From assembly GCA_039819065.1 (NCBI GenBank), contig JBCBSS010000002.1:1-64000 (forward strand): DNA of 64,000 nt, written 5' to 3'. Source of the DNA: JBCBSS01 sp039819065. GTDB taxonomy: Bacteria; Bacteroidota; Bacteroidia; Cytophagales; Cyclobacteriaceae. A program made the position numbers and the translations under genes. Shown one piece after another: positions 9,382-18,441 of the stretch (position 1 is its first letter; each line of letters opens with the position of its first letter). The notes beneath the pieces were generated by a model, which was not told the DNA's origin, searched no databases, and saw only the letters and a list, made by a program, of their open reading frames with translations.

Positions 9382-9962
9382 AGGTAGTAAGAGGTTGACT
9401 GAGAGAAATGACTATACAGAAAGGTTTTTGAGATGTTCTCTTTTTTGTTTTTGTTCTTAAAGTCTAAAGATCATCGACTGAAAAAAGTAGCCCGATCTGC
9501 CATGATTTCATCACTTAAACCACCAAGTCGGTGCATATTTATTGTTTAAGAATCAGTGGTTTAACTTAAGAATTTGCTCTATTCTCTAACCAAATTTCCC
9601 CTATCGCAAACGTCGCTGGCAAAACTTTCTTTTGTAAGGATGAAGACGTTTAGTTGGTAATTCTGCCTACAAAACGATCGCTTTTTACCCCTTTTCGTCG
9701 TTTTAAGCCTACTAACCGCTAAACCAGATCGATGCCCGAGAGCTTCGTCTGGTGTAAGAATTCATTGGTCAAAAAGAGTTTTAGCATGTTCTGTTACTTT
9801 TTGTTCAAAAACTCCGACGTAGAACTTATGGCGGCGATTATTGAATTTTAATTCATCTAAAGAGGCCTTTACTTTGTGATATACAAACGCCGGTAATCAA
9901 CTTTCACAACCAATTTTTTAAAGTAGACGGCGCACATTTTTAAACCTTAATTTTTTAATCAC

Positions 9963-10511
9963 ATGGCACAGTTTAAAGCTTTTTCTCCGGATGTTCAGGT
10001 AAATGGCGAAGCGATCTTAGCAGTAGTAAATGCAATGAACTATGGCATAGCCACCAGAAAAGAAATTCTTCACAAGAACGGACTCAAAAATGTACAGCCT
10101 GGTCAATGGTATGAACAACAACAATGGTTAAACACTTTCAAGGAAATTCACGATGTTCTGGGGCCAAGTACCCTGTTCATGATCGGCAGGGCGATCCCGG
10201 AACACGCTAAATTTCCACCGGAAGTGAATGATCTACAAAAAGCACTTACTGCCCTGGATATGGCCTATAAAATGAATCACAAGGGAGGCAATATCGGGTA
10301 CTACAAACTACAACATTTTGATGCTTCGAAAAGACAAGCGACAATGGAATGCAAGAATCCATATCCATGTGAGTTTGACAGGGGAATCATTCTAACAATG
10401 CTTAGAAAATTCAGACCTCAGGATTCTTTTAAATATGATGTCATTCTGGATGCAACTCAGGAAACGAGATTGGGAGGAGGTGATAGTTGCACGTACAGAA
10501 TTGAATGGTAG
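9963..10511 (+). CDS. Small conserved-looking protein, possibly V4R/haem-NO-binding-like fold
   Basis: A soluble 182-aa protein with no signal peptide. I do not firmly recognise it. Helical N-terminal half (EAILAVVNAMNYGIATRKEIL; WYEQQQWLNTFKEIHDVLG). The C-terminal half runs ECKNPYPCEFDRGIILTML then GGGDSCTYRIEW. This ending resembles the sensory 4-vinyl-reductase (V4R) and related folds, where a glycine/cysteine strand of the type GxxxCxFxI closes the domain; the resemblance is weak and by eye only. The gene stands alone, with about 1 kb of non-coding DNA on each side, and is followed by a good terminator, so it is probably monocistronic and expressed. Confidence 0.65.
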   Translation: MAQFKAFSPDVQVNGEAILAVVNAMNYGIATRKEILHKNGLKNVQPGQWYEQQQWLNTFKEIHDVLGPSTLFMIGRAIPEHAKFPPEVNDLQKALTALDMAYKMNHKGGNIGYYKLQHFDASKRQATMECKNPYPCEFDRGIILTMLRKFRPQDSFKYDVILDATQETRLGGGDSCTYRIEW

Positions 10512-10553
10512 AAGTTTAGTTCACGTTTAGGTTTAGGTTATAATGGTTAGATT

Positions 10554-10585
10554 AAGTCGCCAGACGGGCGACTTTTTCTTTTTTT
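10554..10585 (+). terminator. Rho-independent terminator after the 9963 gene
   Basis: AAGTCGCC (10554-10561) pairs with GGCGACTT (10567-10574) around a short loop, followed by TTTTTCTTTTTTT. It lies about 45 bases after the stop codon at 10511, in the correct orientation. Confidence 0.85.
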
Positions 10586-10895
10586 ACCCTCCGGTCCATT
10601 CCGCTTTCTCGCCATCATGGCAGGTAACATTATTGCACGATAATCAACCTGTCCTCCGGAAAGGAACTTAGTCACGTACAGTAACTATCCACTTAGCATT
10701 GATGAATCCGTTTGTGACACCCACAGGTAGCAAAAGTAACACGTATATATTCCAAGCTCGACAATCACTACTATCATTGGCCGCTTAATAGCACTATCTT
10801 TATCTGCTAATACTGCACTATCTAATGGGCTAATCAATATAGCTGCAATTACCATCACTCATACGTATTACTTGCATCGTTCCTCGGTATCACTC

Positions 10896-11124
10896 GGTAC
10901 CTGAGACCAGTATTACAGTTATCTGAGATACCTAATACAGGGTACCTGATATTAGTTATGCAGGGTACCTGAGACTAGTTATACAGGGTACCTCAATAGC
11001 GTATCAAAGGGCACCTAAGATCAGTTATACAGCTACGGGTTATTAGAATGTAACGGTACTGATGATTAGTATTGTTTGTACCAGATGATTAGTATTGTTT
11101 GTAACCAATGATCAGTATTAGGTT
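10896..11124. repeat. Degenerate tandem array with a 23-bp period
   Basis: Units begin GGTACCTGA and end TTATACAG: 10896-10918, 10919-10940 (22 nt, degenerate), 10941-10963, 10964-10986, 10987-11009 and 11010-11032. A diverged stretch (11033-11054) follows, then a second version of the unit, GTAC..GATGATTAGTATTGTTT, at 11055-11077, 11078-11100 and 11101-11124. The constant 22-24 nt pitch across both versions suggests one array that has drifted. There are no alternating unique spacers, so it is not CRISPR. Confidence 0.6.
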
Positions 11125-11143
11125 CCTCCTAGTGTTGTTTGTG

Positions 11144-11299
11144 CCCCTTTTGGTGTTGTCACCAAAAGGTCTATTTGTATAGAGAAATATTGAAAAAATT
11201 CAATAAAAGCATCTACGGCATAAGCATTTTACCAATCAATATTTGTTAGCAACAGTCGGTGCTGTTGGCCAATAAGTCTCTTTCAGAGTGACGAGGGGG
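11144..11299. repeat. 155-160 bp dispersed repeat, copy A
   Basis: Opens with CCCCTTTTGGTG-TTGT-CACCAAAAGG, a 10-bp hairpin, and closes with GGCCAATAAGTCTCTTTCAGAGTGAC followed by GAGGGG, which mirrors the CCCCTT start. Copies B (11332) and C (12727) share both ends. It lies upstream of the glycosidase gene. Confidence 0.7.
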
Positions 11300-11331
11300 C
11301 GTAGTTCACTTTGAATAAGTACCATTTCATG

Positions 11332-11488
11332 TCCCTTTTGGTGTTGTCACTAAAAGGTCTATTTGTATAGAGAGATATTGAAAAAATTCAATACTAGCAT
11401 CAACGGCATGAGCATTTTACCAATCGATATTTTGTTAGCAACAACCAGTGCTGTTGGCCAATAAGTCTCTTTCAGAGTGACGAAGGGA
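11332..11488. repeat. 155-160 bp dispersed repeat, copy B
   Basis: Near-identical to copy A at its start (TCCCTTTTGGTGTTGTCAC), middle (GAAAAAATTCAATA) and end (CTCTTTCAGAGTGACGA). It is separated from copy A by about 32 bases in the same orientation and ends about 140 bases before the glycosidase start. Confidence 0.7.
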
Positions 11489-11629
11489 TGTAAGTCGTGG
11501 TTAAAGTTGAAAGCAAACGATTTACGAACGTGCGCATAAAGCCATCATAGAATCGTTCCTTTCGCTACTATCTATCAGTGACAGGATAGGTCAGGATAGG
11601 TCGAGAAGCAAAGCGACGTAATTTCCATT

Positions 11630-12649
11630 ATGATTTTCTACTTTAAAAAAGGTGTATACTTATTGGTGGTTTTAGTTGTGGTGTTTTTCTCCAATGAAAC
11701 ATATGCTCAGAACGTAGCCGCTGACAAACCATTATTCAGGGACCCAATCTACGACGGCGCGGCTGACCCGTCGGTTATTTGGAACCATGAAACAAAAAGC
11801 TGGTACATGTTCTATACTAACCGAAGAGCAAATGCAGAAGGAACTGAAGGCTTCGAGTGGGTTCACGGTACACATATTGGCATATCTGAGTCTACCGACA
11901 ATGGAAAAAAATGGCGATATGTAGGCATAGCGAATATTGACTTAGGAGCAGGTCAAACGCAATGGGCTCCTGATGTCATTTATTATGATGGTACGTACCA
12001 TATGTATCTAACCCATGTAACAGGTATATATGCTGATTGGGGTCACCCAAGCTTTATCATCCACCTTACCAGTAAAAACCTACTTGACTGGACCTTTCAA
12101 TCCAGGTTAAAGCTTCATTCAGATAAAGTTATTGATGCTGACGTGGTAAAAGTCTCGGACGAAAAATGGATGATGTTTTACAATGATGGTCCGGATAATA
12201 AATCTATTTATTATGCTGAAAGCCAAGACTTATATCACTGGATAGACAAGAGTAAGGTAGTTTCAGGTCAGTGCGAAGCACCTGTTAGCTTCTATTGGAA
12301 TGAATGGTGGTGGCTGCTCGTGGATGAATGGAAAGGGATTGGTGTGTATAAAAGTAAAGACGCCAAAAATTGGATCAAACAGCAAGGGGGCAATCTACTT
12401 AGTGAACCGGGGAATGGTTTGGATGATCAAGTGAAGGGAGGCCATCCGGACGTGGTGGTTAGTGAAAATAGAGCGTTCTTATTTTATTTTACTCATCCAC
12501 ATCGTGGTAAGAATGAACCATTTCTGGATTATGCACAAAAAAGGACATCCATTCAGGTAACAGAACTATACTTCGAAGACGGAAAAATCTACTGCGACAG
12601 AAATGCCCCAACTATGATTAACCTCAATACACCGCCACAAACGAAATGA
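11630..12649 (+). CDS. Secreted GH43-like five-bladed beta-propeller glycosidase
   Basis: A protein of 339 aa with a signal peptide ending ETYAQ. The body reads as a GH43-type propeller: blade 1 has DGAADPSVIW followed by WYMFYT, blade 2 has WAPDVIYYDGTYHMY, and blade 4 has GQCEAPVSFYW. This matches the family pattern of a base Asp (ADPS), a pKa-tuning Asp (APDV) and an acid Glu (CEAP). GH43 and its clan relatives remove arabinose, xylose or similar sugars from plant or algal polysaccharides, but the specificity cannot be read here. No SusC/SusD or other glycan-use gene is nearby. The gene is flanked by three direct copies of a 155-160 bp repeat, which suggests it may have been acquired or moved. 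Confidence 0.75.
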   Translation: MIFYFKKGVYLLVVLVVVFFSNETYAQNVAADKPLFRDPIYDGAADPSVIWNHETKSWYMFYTNRRANAEGTEGFEWVHGTHIGISESTDNGKKWRYVGIANIDLGAGQTQWAPDVIYYDGTYHMYLTHVTGIYADWGHPSFIIHLTSKNLLDWTFQSRLKLHSDKVIDADVVKVSDEKWMMFYNDGPDNKSIYYAESQDLYHWIDKSKVVSGQCEAPVSFYWNEWWWLLVDEWKGIGVYKSKDAKNWIKQQGGNLLSEPGNGLDDQVKGGHPDVVVSENRAFLFYFTHPHRGKNEPFLDYAQKRTSIQVTELYFEDGKIYCDRNAPTMINLNTPPQTK

Positions 12650-12918
12650 TCTAATTTCAAGGCTTAACTCCACTTTTGATGTTTTGATCAAAGCCTGGTG
12701 CCATTGGCAAAAATAAGTCTCTTACGCCCCTTTTGGTGTTGTCACCAAAAGGTCTATTTACACAAAAAGCTGTTGCAGAAAAATACTATATAGACATTGA
12801 TGGCATAAGAACCTTGCCAATAGATATTTGACAACAACAGTCAGTGCCATTAGCCAATAAGTCTCTTTCAGAGTGACAGAGGGGTATGATTTAAAGTGTT
12901 CTAAATTGCTGATCAATA
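12650..12918. repeat. 155-160 bp dispersed repeat, copy C, with a partial copy before it
   Basis: The full copy spans about 12727-12884, from CCCCTTTTGGTGTTGTCACC to CTCTTTCAGAGTGACAGAGGGG. The inner third has diverged from copies A and B. A fragment resembling the repeat tail (GGTGCCATTGGCAAAAATAAGTCTCTTA) lies just upstream at about 12698-12725, suggesting a tandem copy that has decayed. This is the only sequence between the glycosidase and the convergent SprB-repeat gene. Confidence 0.65.
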
Positions 12919-15900
12919 CTATTCAATGAACAACCTTAGCACTCTGGACTCCTCAGGCGTTTCCAATGATAGCAGATAGACACCTGGAGGGGCATCATCC
13001 ACTGATACATCAATGCTGTAAGTAACATTGTCTCGTCCGAAGTATTCATACCAAACCCTGTCTCCGGTAACACTCACCAACTGTAGGTGTATATCACCAG
13101 CCTGATGCAGTTCTACATCCACCTGGAAGCTGCCCTGGTTCGGGTTCGGATACAAGCTATACACCTTGACACCTTCTTCCTGTCCACCAAAACGGCCTCC
13201 CACACTGTTCTTCTCCGACGCAGGCCGGACCACTATATCATAACTGCGTATGTCCTCACAGCCTCCTAAAAAGGCTTCCATACTCACCGTATGCGTACCT
13301 TCCTGCAAAAGTTCTAAATCCAGATAGGGGCCTTCCGCCCTTTTGGCATTGAATGCCGATTGATCATAGTCCCATGTTATACCATCCACAATAGGCCAAC
13401 TGATATCTATGCAAACCACCGTATCACCTACAAAACCTTCGCTGGGCATCAAAAAGTCCGCCGCCAGTAGGTCATTGGAGATGATCACCTCGAAAGACTC
13501 CGTACCAACACATCCATCTGTATCAGTTACCTGTAAGGTATATTGCCCTCCATCGGTGAGGGTAACCATACGTTGATCGCTGGTGAAGCCGTTCACCCCT
13601 GTCCATGAATAGGTCTGCCAATCTCCGGCATCCAATTCCACCGTCTGCCCTTCGCAGATCGTGGAGGAACCTCCTAAACCAATCTCTATCGGGGCTGCTT
13701 CCTCTATGGTGATCGTTTCTTCATATGTACAACCATTGCTATCGGTCACGATCACCGTGTAACTTCCAGCACACTTGCCGGTCACCGTAGAACTGATCTC
13801 TCCTTCGTCCGGCCATAAGTAGGTATATGGCGCTACACCGCCGAAGGGTTCTACGGTAAGGGCACCATCACAACCTTCAAAGCAAGTAGGTATCTGGTTG
13901 TTGGTCACCGTCAACCCGATGGCTTCTGGACTGGTGATCTCTATCGTCTCTGTTACTTCACAACCCGCCGCATCACTGAAGGTAACTGTATAGGTACCAG
14001 CGCTAAGCCCGCTTACATCTTCCGTAGTAGCTCCGTTAGACCAAATGATGTTGAGTGGTGGCGTGGATTCAAGTACGGTGATATCTATCGCGCCATCACT
14101 ACCGCCAAAGCAGCTAACCGGAGTTACCTGGGCAACTTCTATCATGATGTCATTGGTGTTGAGCACTTCAAAGGGCACAATGGTGATACAGCCATTGTCG
14201 TCTTCTACTGCCAATTGATAGTCGCCGCCAAACAGTTGATCTATGGTAGTGGTGGAAGAAAGCAGGTTGTCATTGCTATCTGTCCAACGGTAAATGTATG
14301 GTGGTGTACCTCCTGATACTTGGGACTCAGCACTTCCTCCGTTCTCACTACACCTGGTATCAACAATGTTGATCACATCTACTGTCAGGGGTGATGGTTC
14401 AGTCAGGGTAACAGATAAGAAGGCTTCGCAATTGCTGGAATCACGTACTGTAAAATTATACGTCCCAGCCACAAGGCTGTCGAACAAGGATGAGCTTTGG
14501 AAGCTTGCACCATCTACGCTAAACTGGTAGGGTGTTCTTCCGCCTTGAGGATCAAGCAACACCAATCCGTCATTGCCTCCGTTACATGATATGTTATCTA
14601 CTTGTACCGTACCTAAGGTGAGCAAAGCAGGCTCAATGATCTCTACATCCACTGAGTCAATACAGCCTCGGCTGTCCTGTACATAGTATCGGTAGGTGCC
14701 TGGGGCCAGGTCTTCGAAGAAGGTATTGGTCACACCCAGGTTAGCCAGGTCAGTACCATACAGATAAGGTTGCTCCTGCCAGCCTCCACTGGCTTGGAGC
14801 TGCACCAGTCCGTTGTTGTCTCCAAAGCAGTTGATATCTCTTTTGTTAGCCACCAGTTCCAGTGGCTGTAAAGGGCCTTCAATACTGAAGTTTAGTCCTG
14901 CCTGGTAGTACTCGCAACCGCTGGCATCTGATATCCTTAAAAAGTATAATCCTTCTCCCCTGTTCTCCAGCAGGCCCAGCTCTCCGTCGTTCACTACATC
15001 GGTCTCTATCGCTTGCCTGAACTCGTCCAGCCATATCACTGTGTAGGGGGCGGTACCTCCGCTCAAGCTGATGGAGGCCGTACCATTCAGGTCTCCTTTA
15101 CAAGTGATATCAGTAGATTGTATATCGATCACCAATTGGTTTACGGTAGTGATCTCCACAGTATCCACAAACACGCAACCGCCCATTCTACCGTTGACGC
15201 CAAAGTGATCGAAGACGGTAATCTGGTATTGCCCGGCTATCAGTTCATCAAATGTTACATTGATACCATCCAGTTCTTGGTGGGCATCAAAGACAAAGGG
15301 CAGGTCATTGGGCAGGTTGAGGTGGTCTATTTCATAGTGATAGTCTACTCCATTGACCAGTACACCGCCCATCGCTTGTAGGGTCAGGCTGGCCGTATTG
15401 TCGCCAAAGCATTCCGGTTGTACGATCACCGTCTGGGTATCATCCAGTTGCAATACGTCCGGTTCGGTGATCTCAAAGGAAGTGTTATTGGCACAGCCGT
15501 TAACGTCTACGATATCAACATCGTAGGTACCGGCGATAAGGTCAGTGAAAGTAGCTTGTTCACCCGGAGCATTCAGGGTGATAGTGACCCCGTTAACCGT
15601 AACATCGTGAGGGTAGATCCCTCCTGTGGTCACTACCGTAGAGGTAGCATCATCATCTCCGTTACACCTTAAGTTAAAGCCGCCAAAGAAGGTGGGTATA
15701 TCAATGCTGGCTACCTCAAATAGTTCGGGCTCAGTTAGGGTAATGCCCCTGGTATCGGTACAGCCATTAGCATCAGTGATATCTACACTGTAGGTGCCTG
15801 CTGAAAGGCCGGTAAAGGTGACGCTTGGTGTGGAGGCATTGATCTCCATGGTCTCTCCATTAACCACTACCTGGTGGGGTAGTATGCCGCCCATGGTAGT

Positions 15901-18441
15901 GACCGTCACTTCTCCGTCAGCCTCTCCGTTACAGGATATGTTATTGTCACCAATGTAGGTCAATAAGGTAGTTTCATCTATCAATAACTCCTCGGGTTCG
16001 GTCAAGGTGATGTCTTCTTCGTACAGACATCGGTTGGCATCTTCCACTGCTATCGTATAAGTATCTGCTACCAAGCCAGTAAAGGTGGTACTTTCTCCAT
16101 CGGCGTTAATGGTTTGTGTAATGCCATCGATGGTCACATCATGTGGGTAAATACCGCCTTCGGTGATCACGGTGATCTCTCCGTTATCTTCATCGAAACA
16201 CCGGATGTTGTTACCACCTACATAAACAAGTGGTGTGGCACTAACAATGCCCAATTCATCCGGTTGAGGAAAAAAGAAAGTGGTGTTATCGGTACATCCG
16301 AAGGTACTGCCATTGCCATCTACTACCACGATAGAAAAGTCGGCAGAATACAAGTTCCTGAACTCATAACTGGTTAAACCGTCTCCCGTTTCTACCAAGG
16401 CTGCTCCATCGAAGATGCTGAAGGTATAGCCAAAGGTACCGGGTGTACCGCCTGATACGGCTACCAGCAACCTGCCATCGCTGTCACCAAAACATTCCAG
16501 CTCACGAGTAATAGAAACGTTATCTATGCTCAATGATGTGGTGGGCTCGGATATGGTCACATCCATGGTGGAAACAAAGCTACACTCAGGGAAAGGGGCA
16601 TTCACATTGGCATCTCTCACTGCCGGGGTATAATCACCAGGAGACAGGCCCGGGAACACATTATTGTTAAACCAATTAGCTCCTCCGTCTATGCTGTACT
16701 GATAGTTACTGCTACCCCCAATACCGGTAATGGTGATCTGACCATCATTGGCACCACGGCAAACTATATCTATGTCTGCAGCATTCAGGTTCAGTGCAGC
16801 AATGCCTCCGATGGTCACTGCTTCGGTATCGGAACAGGCCGGGCTGTTCTGATCGGTCACACGTACCGTGTAATTGCCTATCGCATGTTGCCTGGAAAAC
16901 GTATGGCTATTGGCTGCTATGAACCCTGATGCTTCTACCTCCATGCCCATATCATCCAGCAATTGAAAATTGACATTGCCTGACCGGTTCAGTATCGATA
17001 CTGTAGCTGTACCGGTAGGTGAGCTTTCGGTGGCACACAGAATAGGAATGCCTTGCGCATTATCAATACGGAAACCATTAGTAGGATCGGTTATCACAAC
17101 CGCTGTCCCACTGGTACTCATTCCCCAATACGCTACTTGATTGGCTGGGGAACAATTATCTCTCACTCTGATATAATAAGTCCCTGCCGACAAGCCTCTT
17201 ATCTGGTTGCCTACCACAGTAGCAGGAACAGGCGATCCTGAGAAATCTTGGGTCGTAAAGGCCTCATAGGTAAATGGCCCTAATCCTCTTGAGGTAGGTA
17301 CCGTAATGCTGCCATCATTACCGCCGATACAGGTGGGTGAGCCAGTCGTTGGTTGCGAAACGGTCAATGGTAAAGCCGGAAGTACTTGGACATATTCTCT
17401 GGCAAAGCAAAGATCGGAGGTTCCGGAGGGTTCAGCAGTTACTTCATACCACCCGGCTGATATTGGCGCATCTGCACTGGTGATGTTATAGCCGTTATTC
17501 CTCCAGTCGGCAACAGGCTGGGTCCTGGTGAAATTGGTGCATGAAACAGGTGGGCAAAAATATTGTCCGCCCAATCGAATAGCTCCTGCATCTCCTGCCG
17601 AACACGGCACCAGGCGGCATACTGTAAAATCATAAGTTTCAAGTCCACCGTCAATGCTGGCAATATTAATCTGTGCGTCGGACCCATTGGGGCAAGTAGG
17701 CCTGCCGCTTGTTCCGAACGTCATGGTTGGGGGAGCAGGAAAAACATTGGCGATTACAGGGGTACTTGATCTTTGTATTCCTCGACAATAGATGTTTCGT
17801 TCTACAGCCCTAAACGATATAGCAACAGGAAATGTAGAACCGGTTAAATCCGGAATTGTAAATGAAGTATTGGTGGTGCCATTGTTCGTAATGGCAAACT
17901 CATCCCAGTCTGCCACTGCATTAGGGCGGTACTGCCATTGTATCTCATAATTTGACCGAAGCGTATAGCCGGGTAAAGACAAGTTGATGGTCTCTCCTTC
18001 ACAAAAATTTTGTCCGGATAGCTCGGGTTGAGGAGGAGTATTGGCCTGATTGGCAGGGTCGGAAGCAGGTAGCACTTCACTTCTTAAAGACACAGAAAGG
18101 TTACCCGATTCTCCACAAGCATCATCACTACGACGAATAGTCACACTGATGCTTTTAAATCCATCATTATGAGACCAACTTACACGACAGAAACTGCTAT
18201 TACGGCCGCTAAGGATGGTTCCACCACTTACTGACCACGAATAATTGGTAATGGGACCCTGACTAGGTCCACAGACACTGGATGTAGAAGTGAAGCTATA
18301 TCCATTGGACTGGTTAGGGCAAACGAGACTTGCCCCCTGTATGTCACCCGCTACTGCATATTGATCACTCAGTAATAAGCCAAACAATAGCATCACTGCC
18401 ACATTCAAATACCCATTTCTCCCTAATCTTTTCATAGGCAT
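12919..18441 (-). CDS. Giant SprB-repeat surface protein with T9SS type A sorting domain
   Basis: A predicted cell-surface adhesin of 1840 aa. It has a signal peptide (residues 1 to about 32, ending AVAG), a cysteine-bearing Ig/PKD-like N-terminal part, then about 13 SprB-type repeats recognisable by C-x-G-x-x-D-G followed by GGxxPYxY (examples: CRGANDGQITITGIGG, CNGGNDGLVLLDPQGG, CFEGCDGALTVEPFGG). The last 80 residues (SLYPNPNQGSFQVDVE to GVYLLSLET) are a type A T9SS C-terminal domain. That domain is known to be cleaved after export, with the cargo bound to surface lipopolysaccharide. SprB itself is the mobile adhesin of gliding flavobacteria; this protein shares its repeats but not its type B end. 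Last gene of the minus-strand operon; its ATG overlaps the preceding stop as TAATG. Confidence 0.9.
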   Translation of the reverse strand: MPMKRLGRNGYLNVAVMLLFGLLLSDQYAVAGDIQGASLVCPNQSNGYSFTSTSSVCGPSQGPITNYSWSVSGGTILSGRNSSFCRVSWSHNDGFKSISVTIRRSDDACGESGNLSVSLRSEVLPASDPANQANTPPQPELSGQNFCEGETINLSLPGYTLRSNYEIQWQYRPNAVADWDEFAITNNGTTNTSFTIPDLTGSTFPVAISFRAVERNIYCRGIQRSSTPVIANVFPAPPTMTFGTSGRPTCPNGSDAQINIASIDGGLETYDFTVCRLVPCSAGDAGAIRLGGQYFCPPVSCTNFTRTQPVADWRNNGYNITSADAPISAGWYEVTAEPSGTSDLCFAREYVQVLPALPLTVSQPTTGSPTCIGGNDGSITVPTSRGLGPFTYEAFTTQDFSGSPVPATVVGNQIRGLSAGTYYIRVRDNCSPANQVAYWGMSTSGTAVVITDPTNGFRIDNAQGIPILCATESSPTGTATVSILNRSGNVNFQLLDDMGMEVEASGFIAANSHTFSRQHAIGNYTVRVTDQNSPACSDTEAVTIGGIAALNLNAADIDIVCRGANDGQITITGIGGSSNYQYSIDGGANWFNNNVFPGLSPGDYTPAVRDANVNAPFPECSFVSTMDVTISEPTTSLSIDNVSITRELECFGDSDGRLLVAVSGGTPGTFGYTFSIFDGAALVETGDGLTSYEFRNLYSADFSIVVVDGNGSTFGCTDNTTFFFPQPDELGIVSATPLVYVGGNNIRCFDEDNGEITVITEGGIYPHDVTIDGITQTINADGESTTFTGLVADTYTIAVEDANRCLYEEDITLTEPEELLIDETTLLTYIGDNNISCNGEADGEVTVTTMGGILPHQVVVNGETMEINASTPSVTFTGLSAGTYSVDITDANGCTDTRGITLTEPELFEVASIDIPTFFGGFNLRCNGDDDATSTVVTTGGIYPHDVTVNGVTITLNAPGEQATFTDLIAGTYDVDIVDVNGCANNTSFEITEPDVLQLDDTQTVIVQPECFGDNTASLTLQAMGGVLVNGVDYHYEIDHLNLPNDLPFVFDAHQELDGINVTFDELIAGQYQITVFDHFGVNGRMGGCVFVDTVEITTVNQLVIDIQSTDITCKGDLNGTASISLSGGTAPYTVIWLDEFRQAIETDVVNDGELGLLENRGEGLYFLRISDASGCEYYQAGLNFSIEGPLQPLELVANKRDINCFGDNNGLVQLQASGGWQEQPYLYGTDLANLGVTNTFFEDLAPGTYRYYVQDSRGCIDSVDVEIIEPALLTLGTVQVDNISCNGGNDGLVLLDPQGGRTPYQFSVDGASFQSSSLFDSLVAGTYNFTVRDSSNCEAFLSVTLTEPSPLTVDVINIVDTRCSENGGSAESQVSGGTPPYIYRWTDSNDNLLSSTTTIDQLFGGDYQLAVEDDNGCITIVPFEVLNTNDIMIEVAQVTPVSCFGGSDGAIDITVLESTPPLNIIWSNGATTEDVSGLSAGTYTVTFSDAAGCEVTETIEITSPEAIGLTVTNNQIPTCFEGCDGALTVEPFGGVAPYTYLWPDEGEISSTVTGKCAGSYTVIVTDSNGCTYEETITIEEAAPIEIGLGGSSTICEGQTVELDAGDWQTYSWTGVNGFTSDQRMVTLTDGGQYTLQVTDTDGCVGTESFEVIISNDLLAADFLMPSEGFVGDTVVCIDISWPIVDGITWDYDQSAFNAKRAEGPYLDLELLQEGTHTVSMEAFLGGCEDIRSYDIVVRPASEKNSVGGRFGGQEEGVKVYSLYPNPNQGSFQVDVELHQAGDIHLQLVSVTGDRVWYEYFGRDNVTYSIDVSVDDAPPGVYLLSLETPEESRVLRLFIE

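Larger units (their letters stand above)
8971..9962. other. Non-coding region with a cluster of hairpins
   Basis: No open frame looks like a gene. The first 410 bases hold four strong inverted repeats (9052-9068, 9108-9152, 9190-9206, 9361-9381). After 9440 the sequence is AT-rich without clear structure and presumably carries the promoter of the gene at 9963, which I cannot place with confidence. Confidence 0.5.
10586..11629. other. Non-coding region with periodic array and dispersed repeats
   Basis: No gene is supported. The region contains a degenerate array with a period of about 23 bp (10896-11124, perhaps starting near 10763) and two copies of the 155-160 bp repeat (11144-11299 and 11332-11488). 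The last 140 bases before 11630 presumably contain the promoter of the glycosidase gene. Confidence 0.55.

Noticed and set aside
10896..11124. CRISPR array
   Set aside because: Units abut without alternating unique spacers, drift from one another, and no cas gene is present. It is a diverged tandem repeat.
13087..17769. Plus-strand reading frames opposite the SprB-repeat gene
   Set aside because: They are short frames antisense to a strongly supported gene, with no domain or leader, caused by its repetitive codon pattern.
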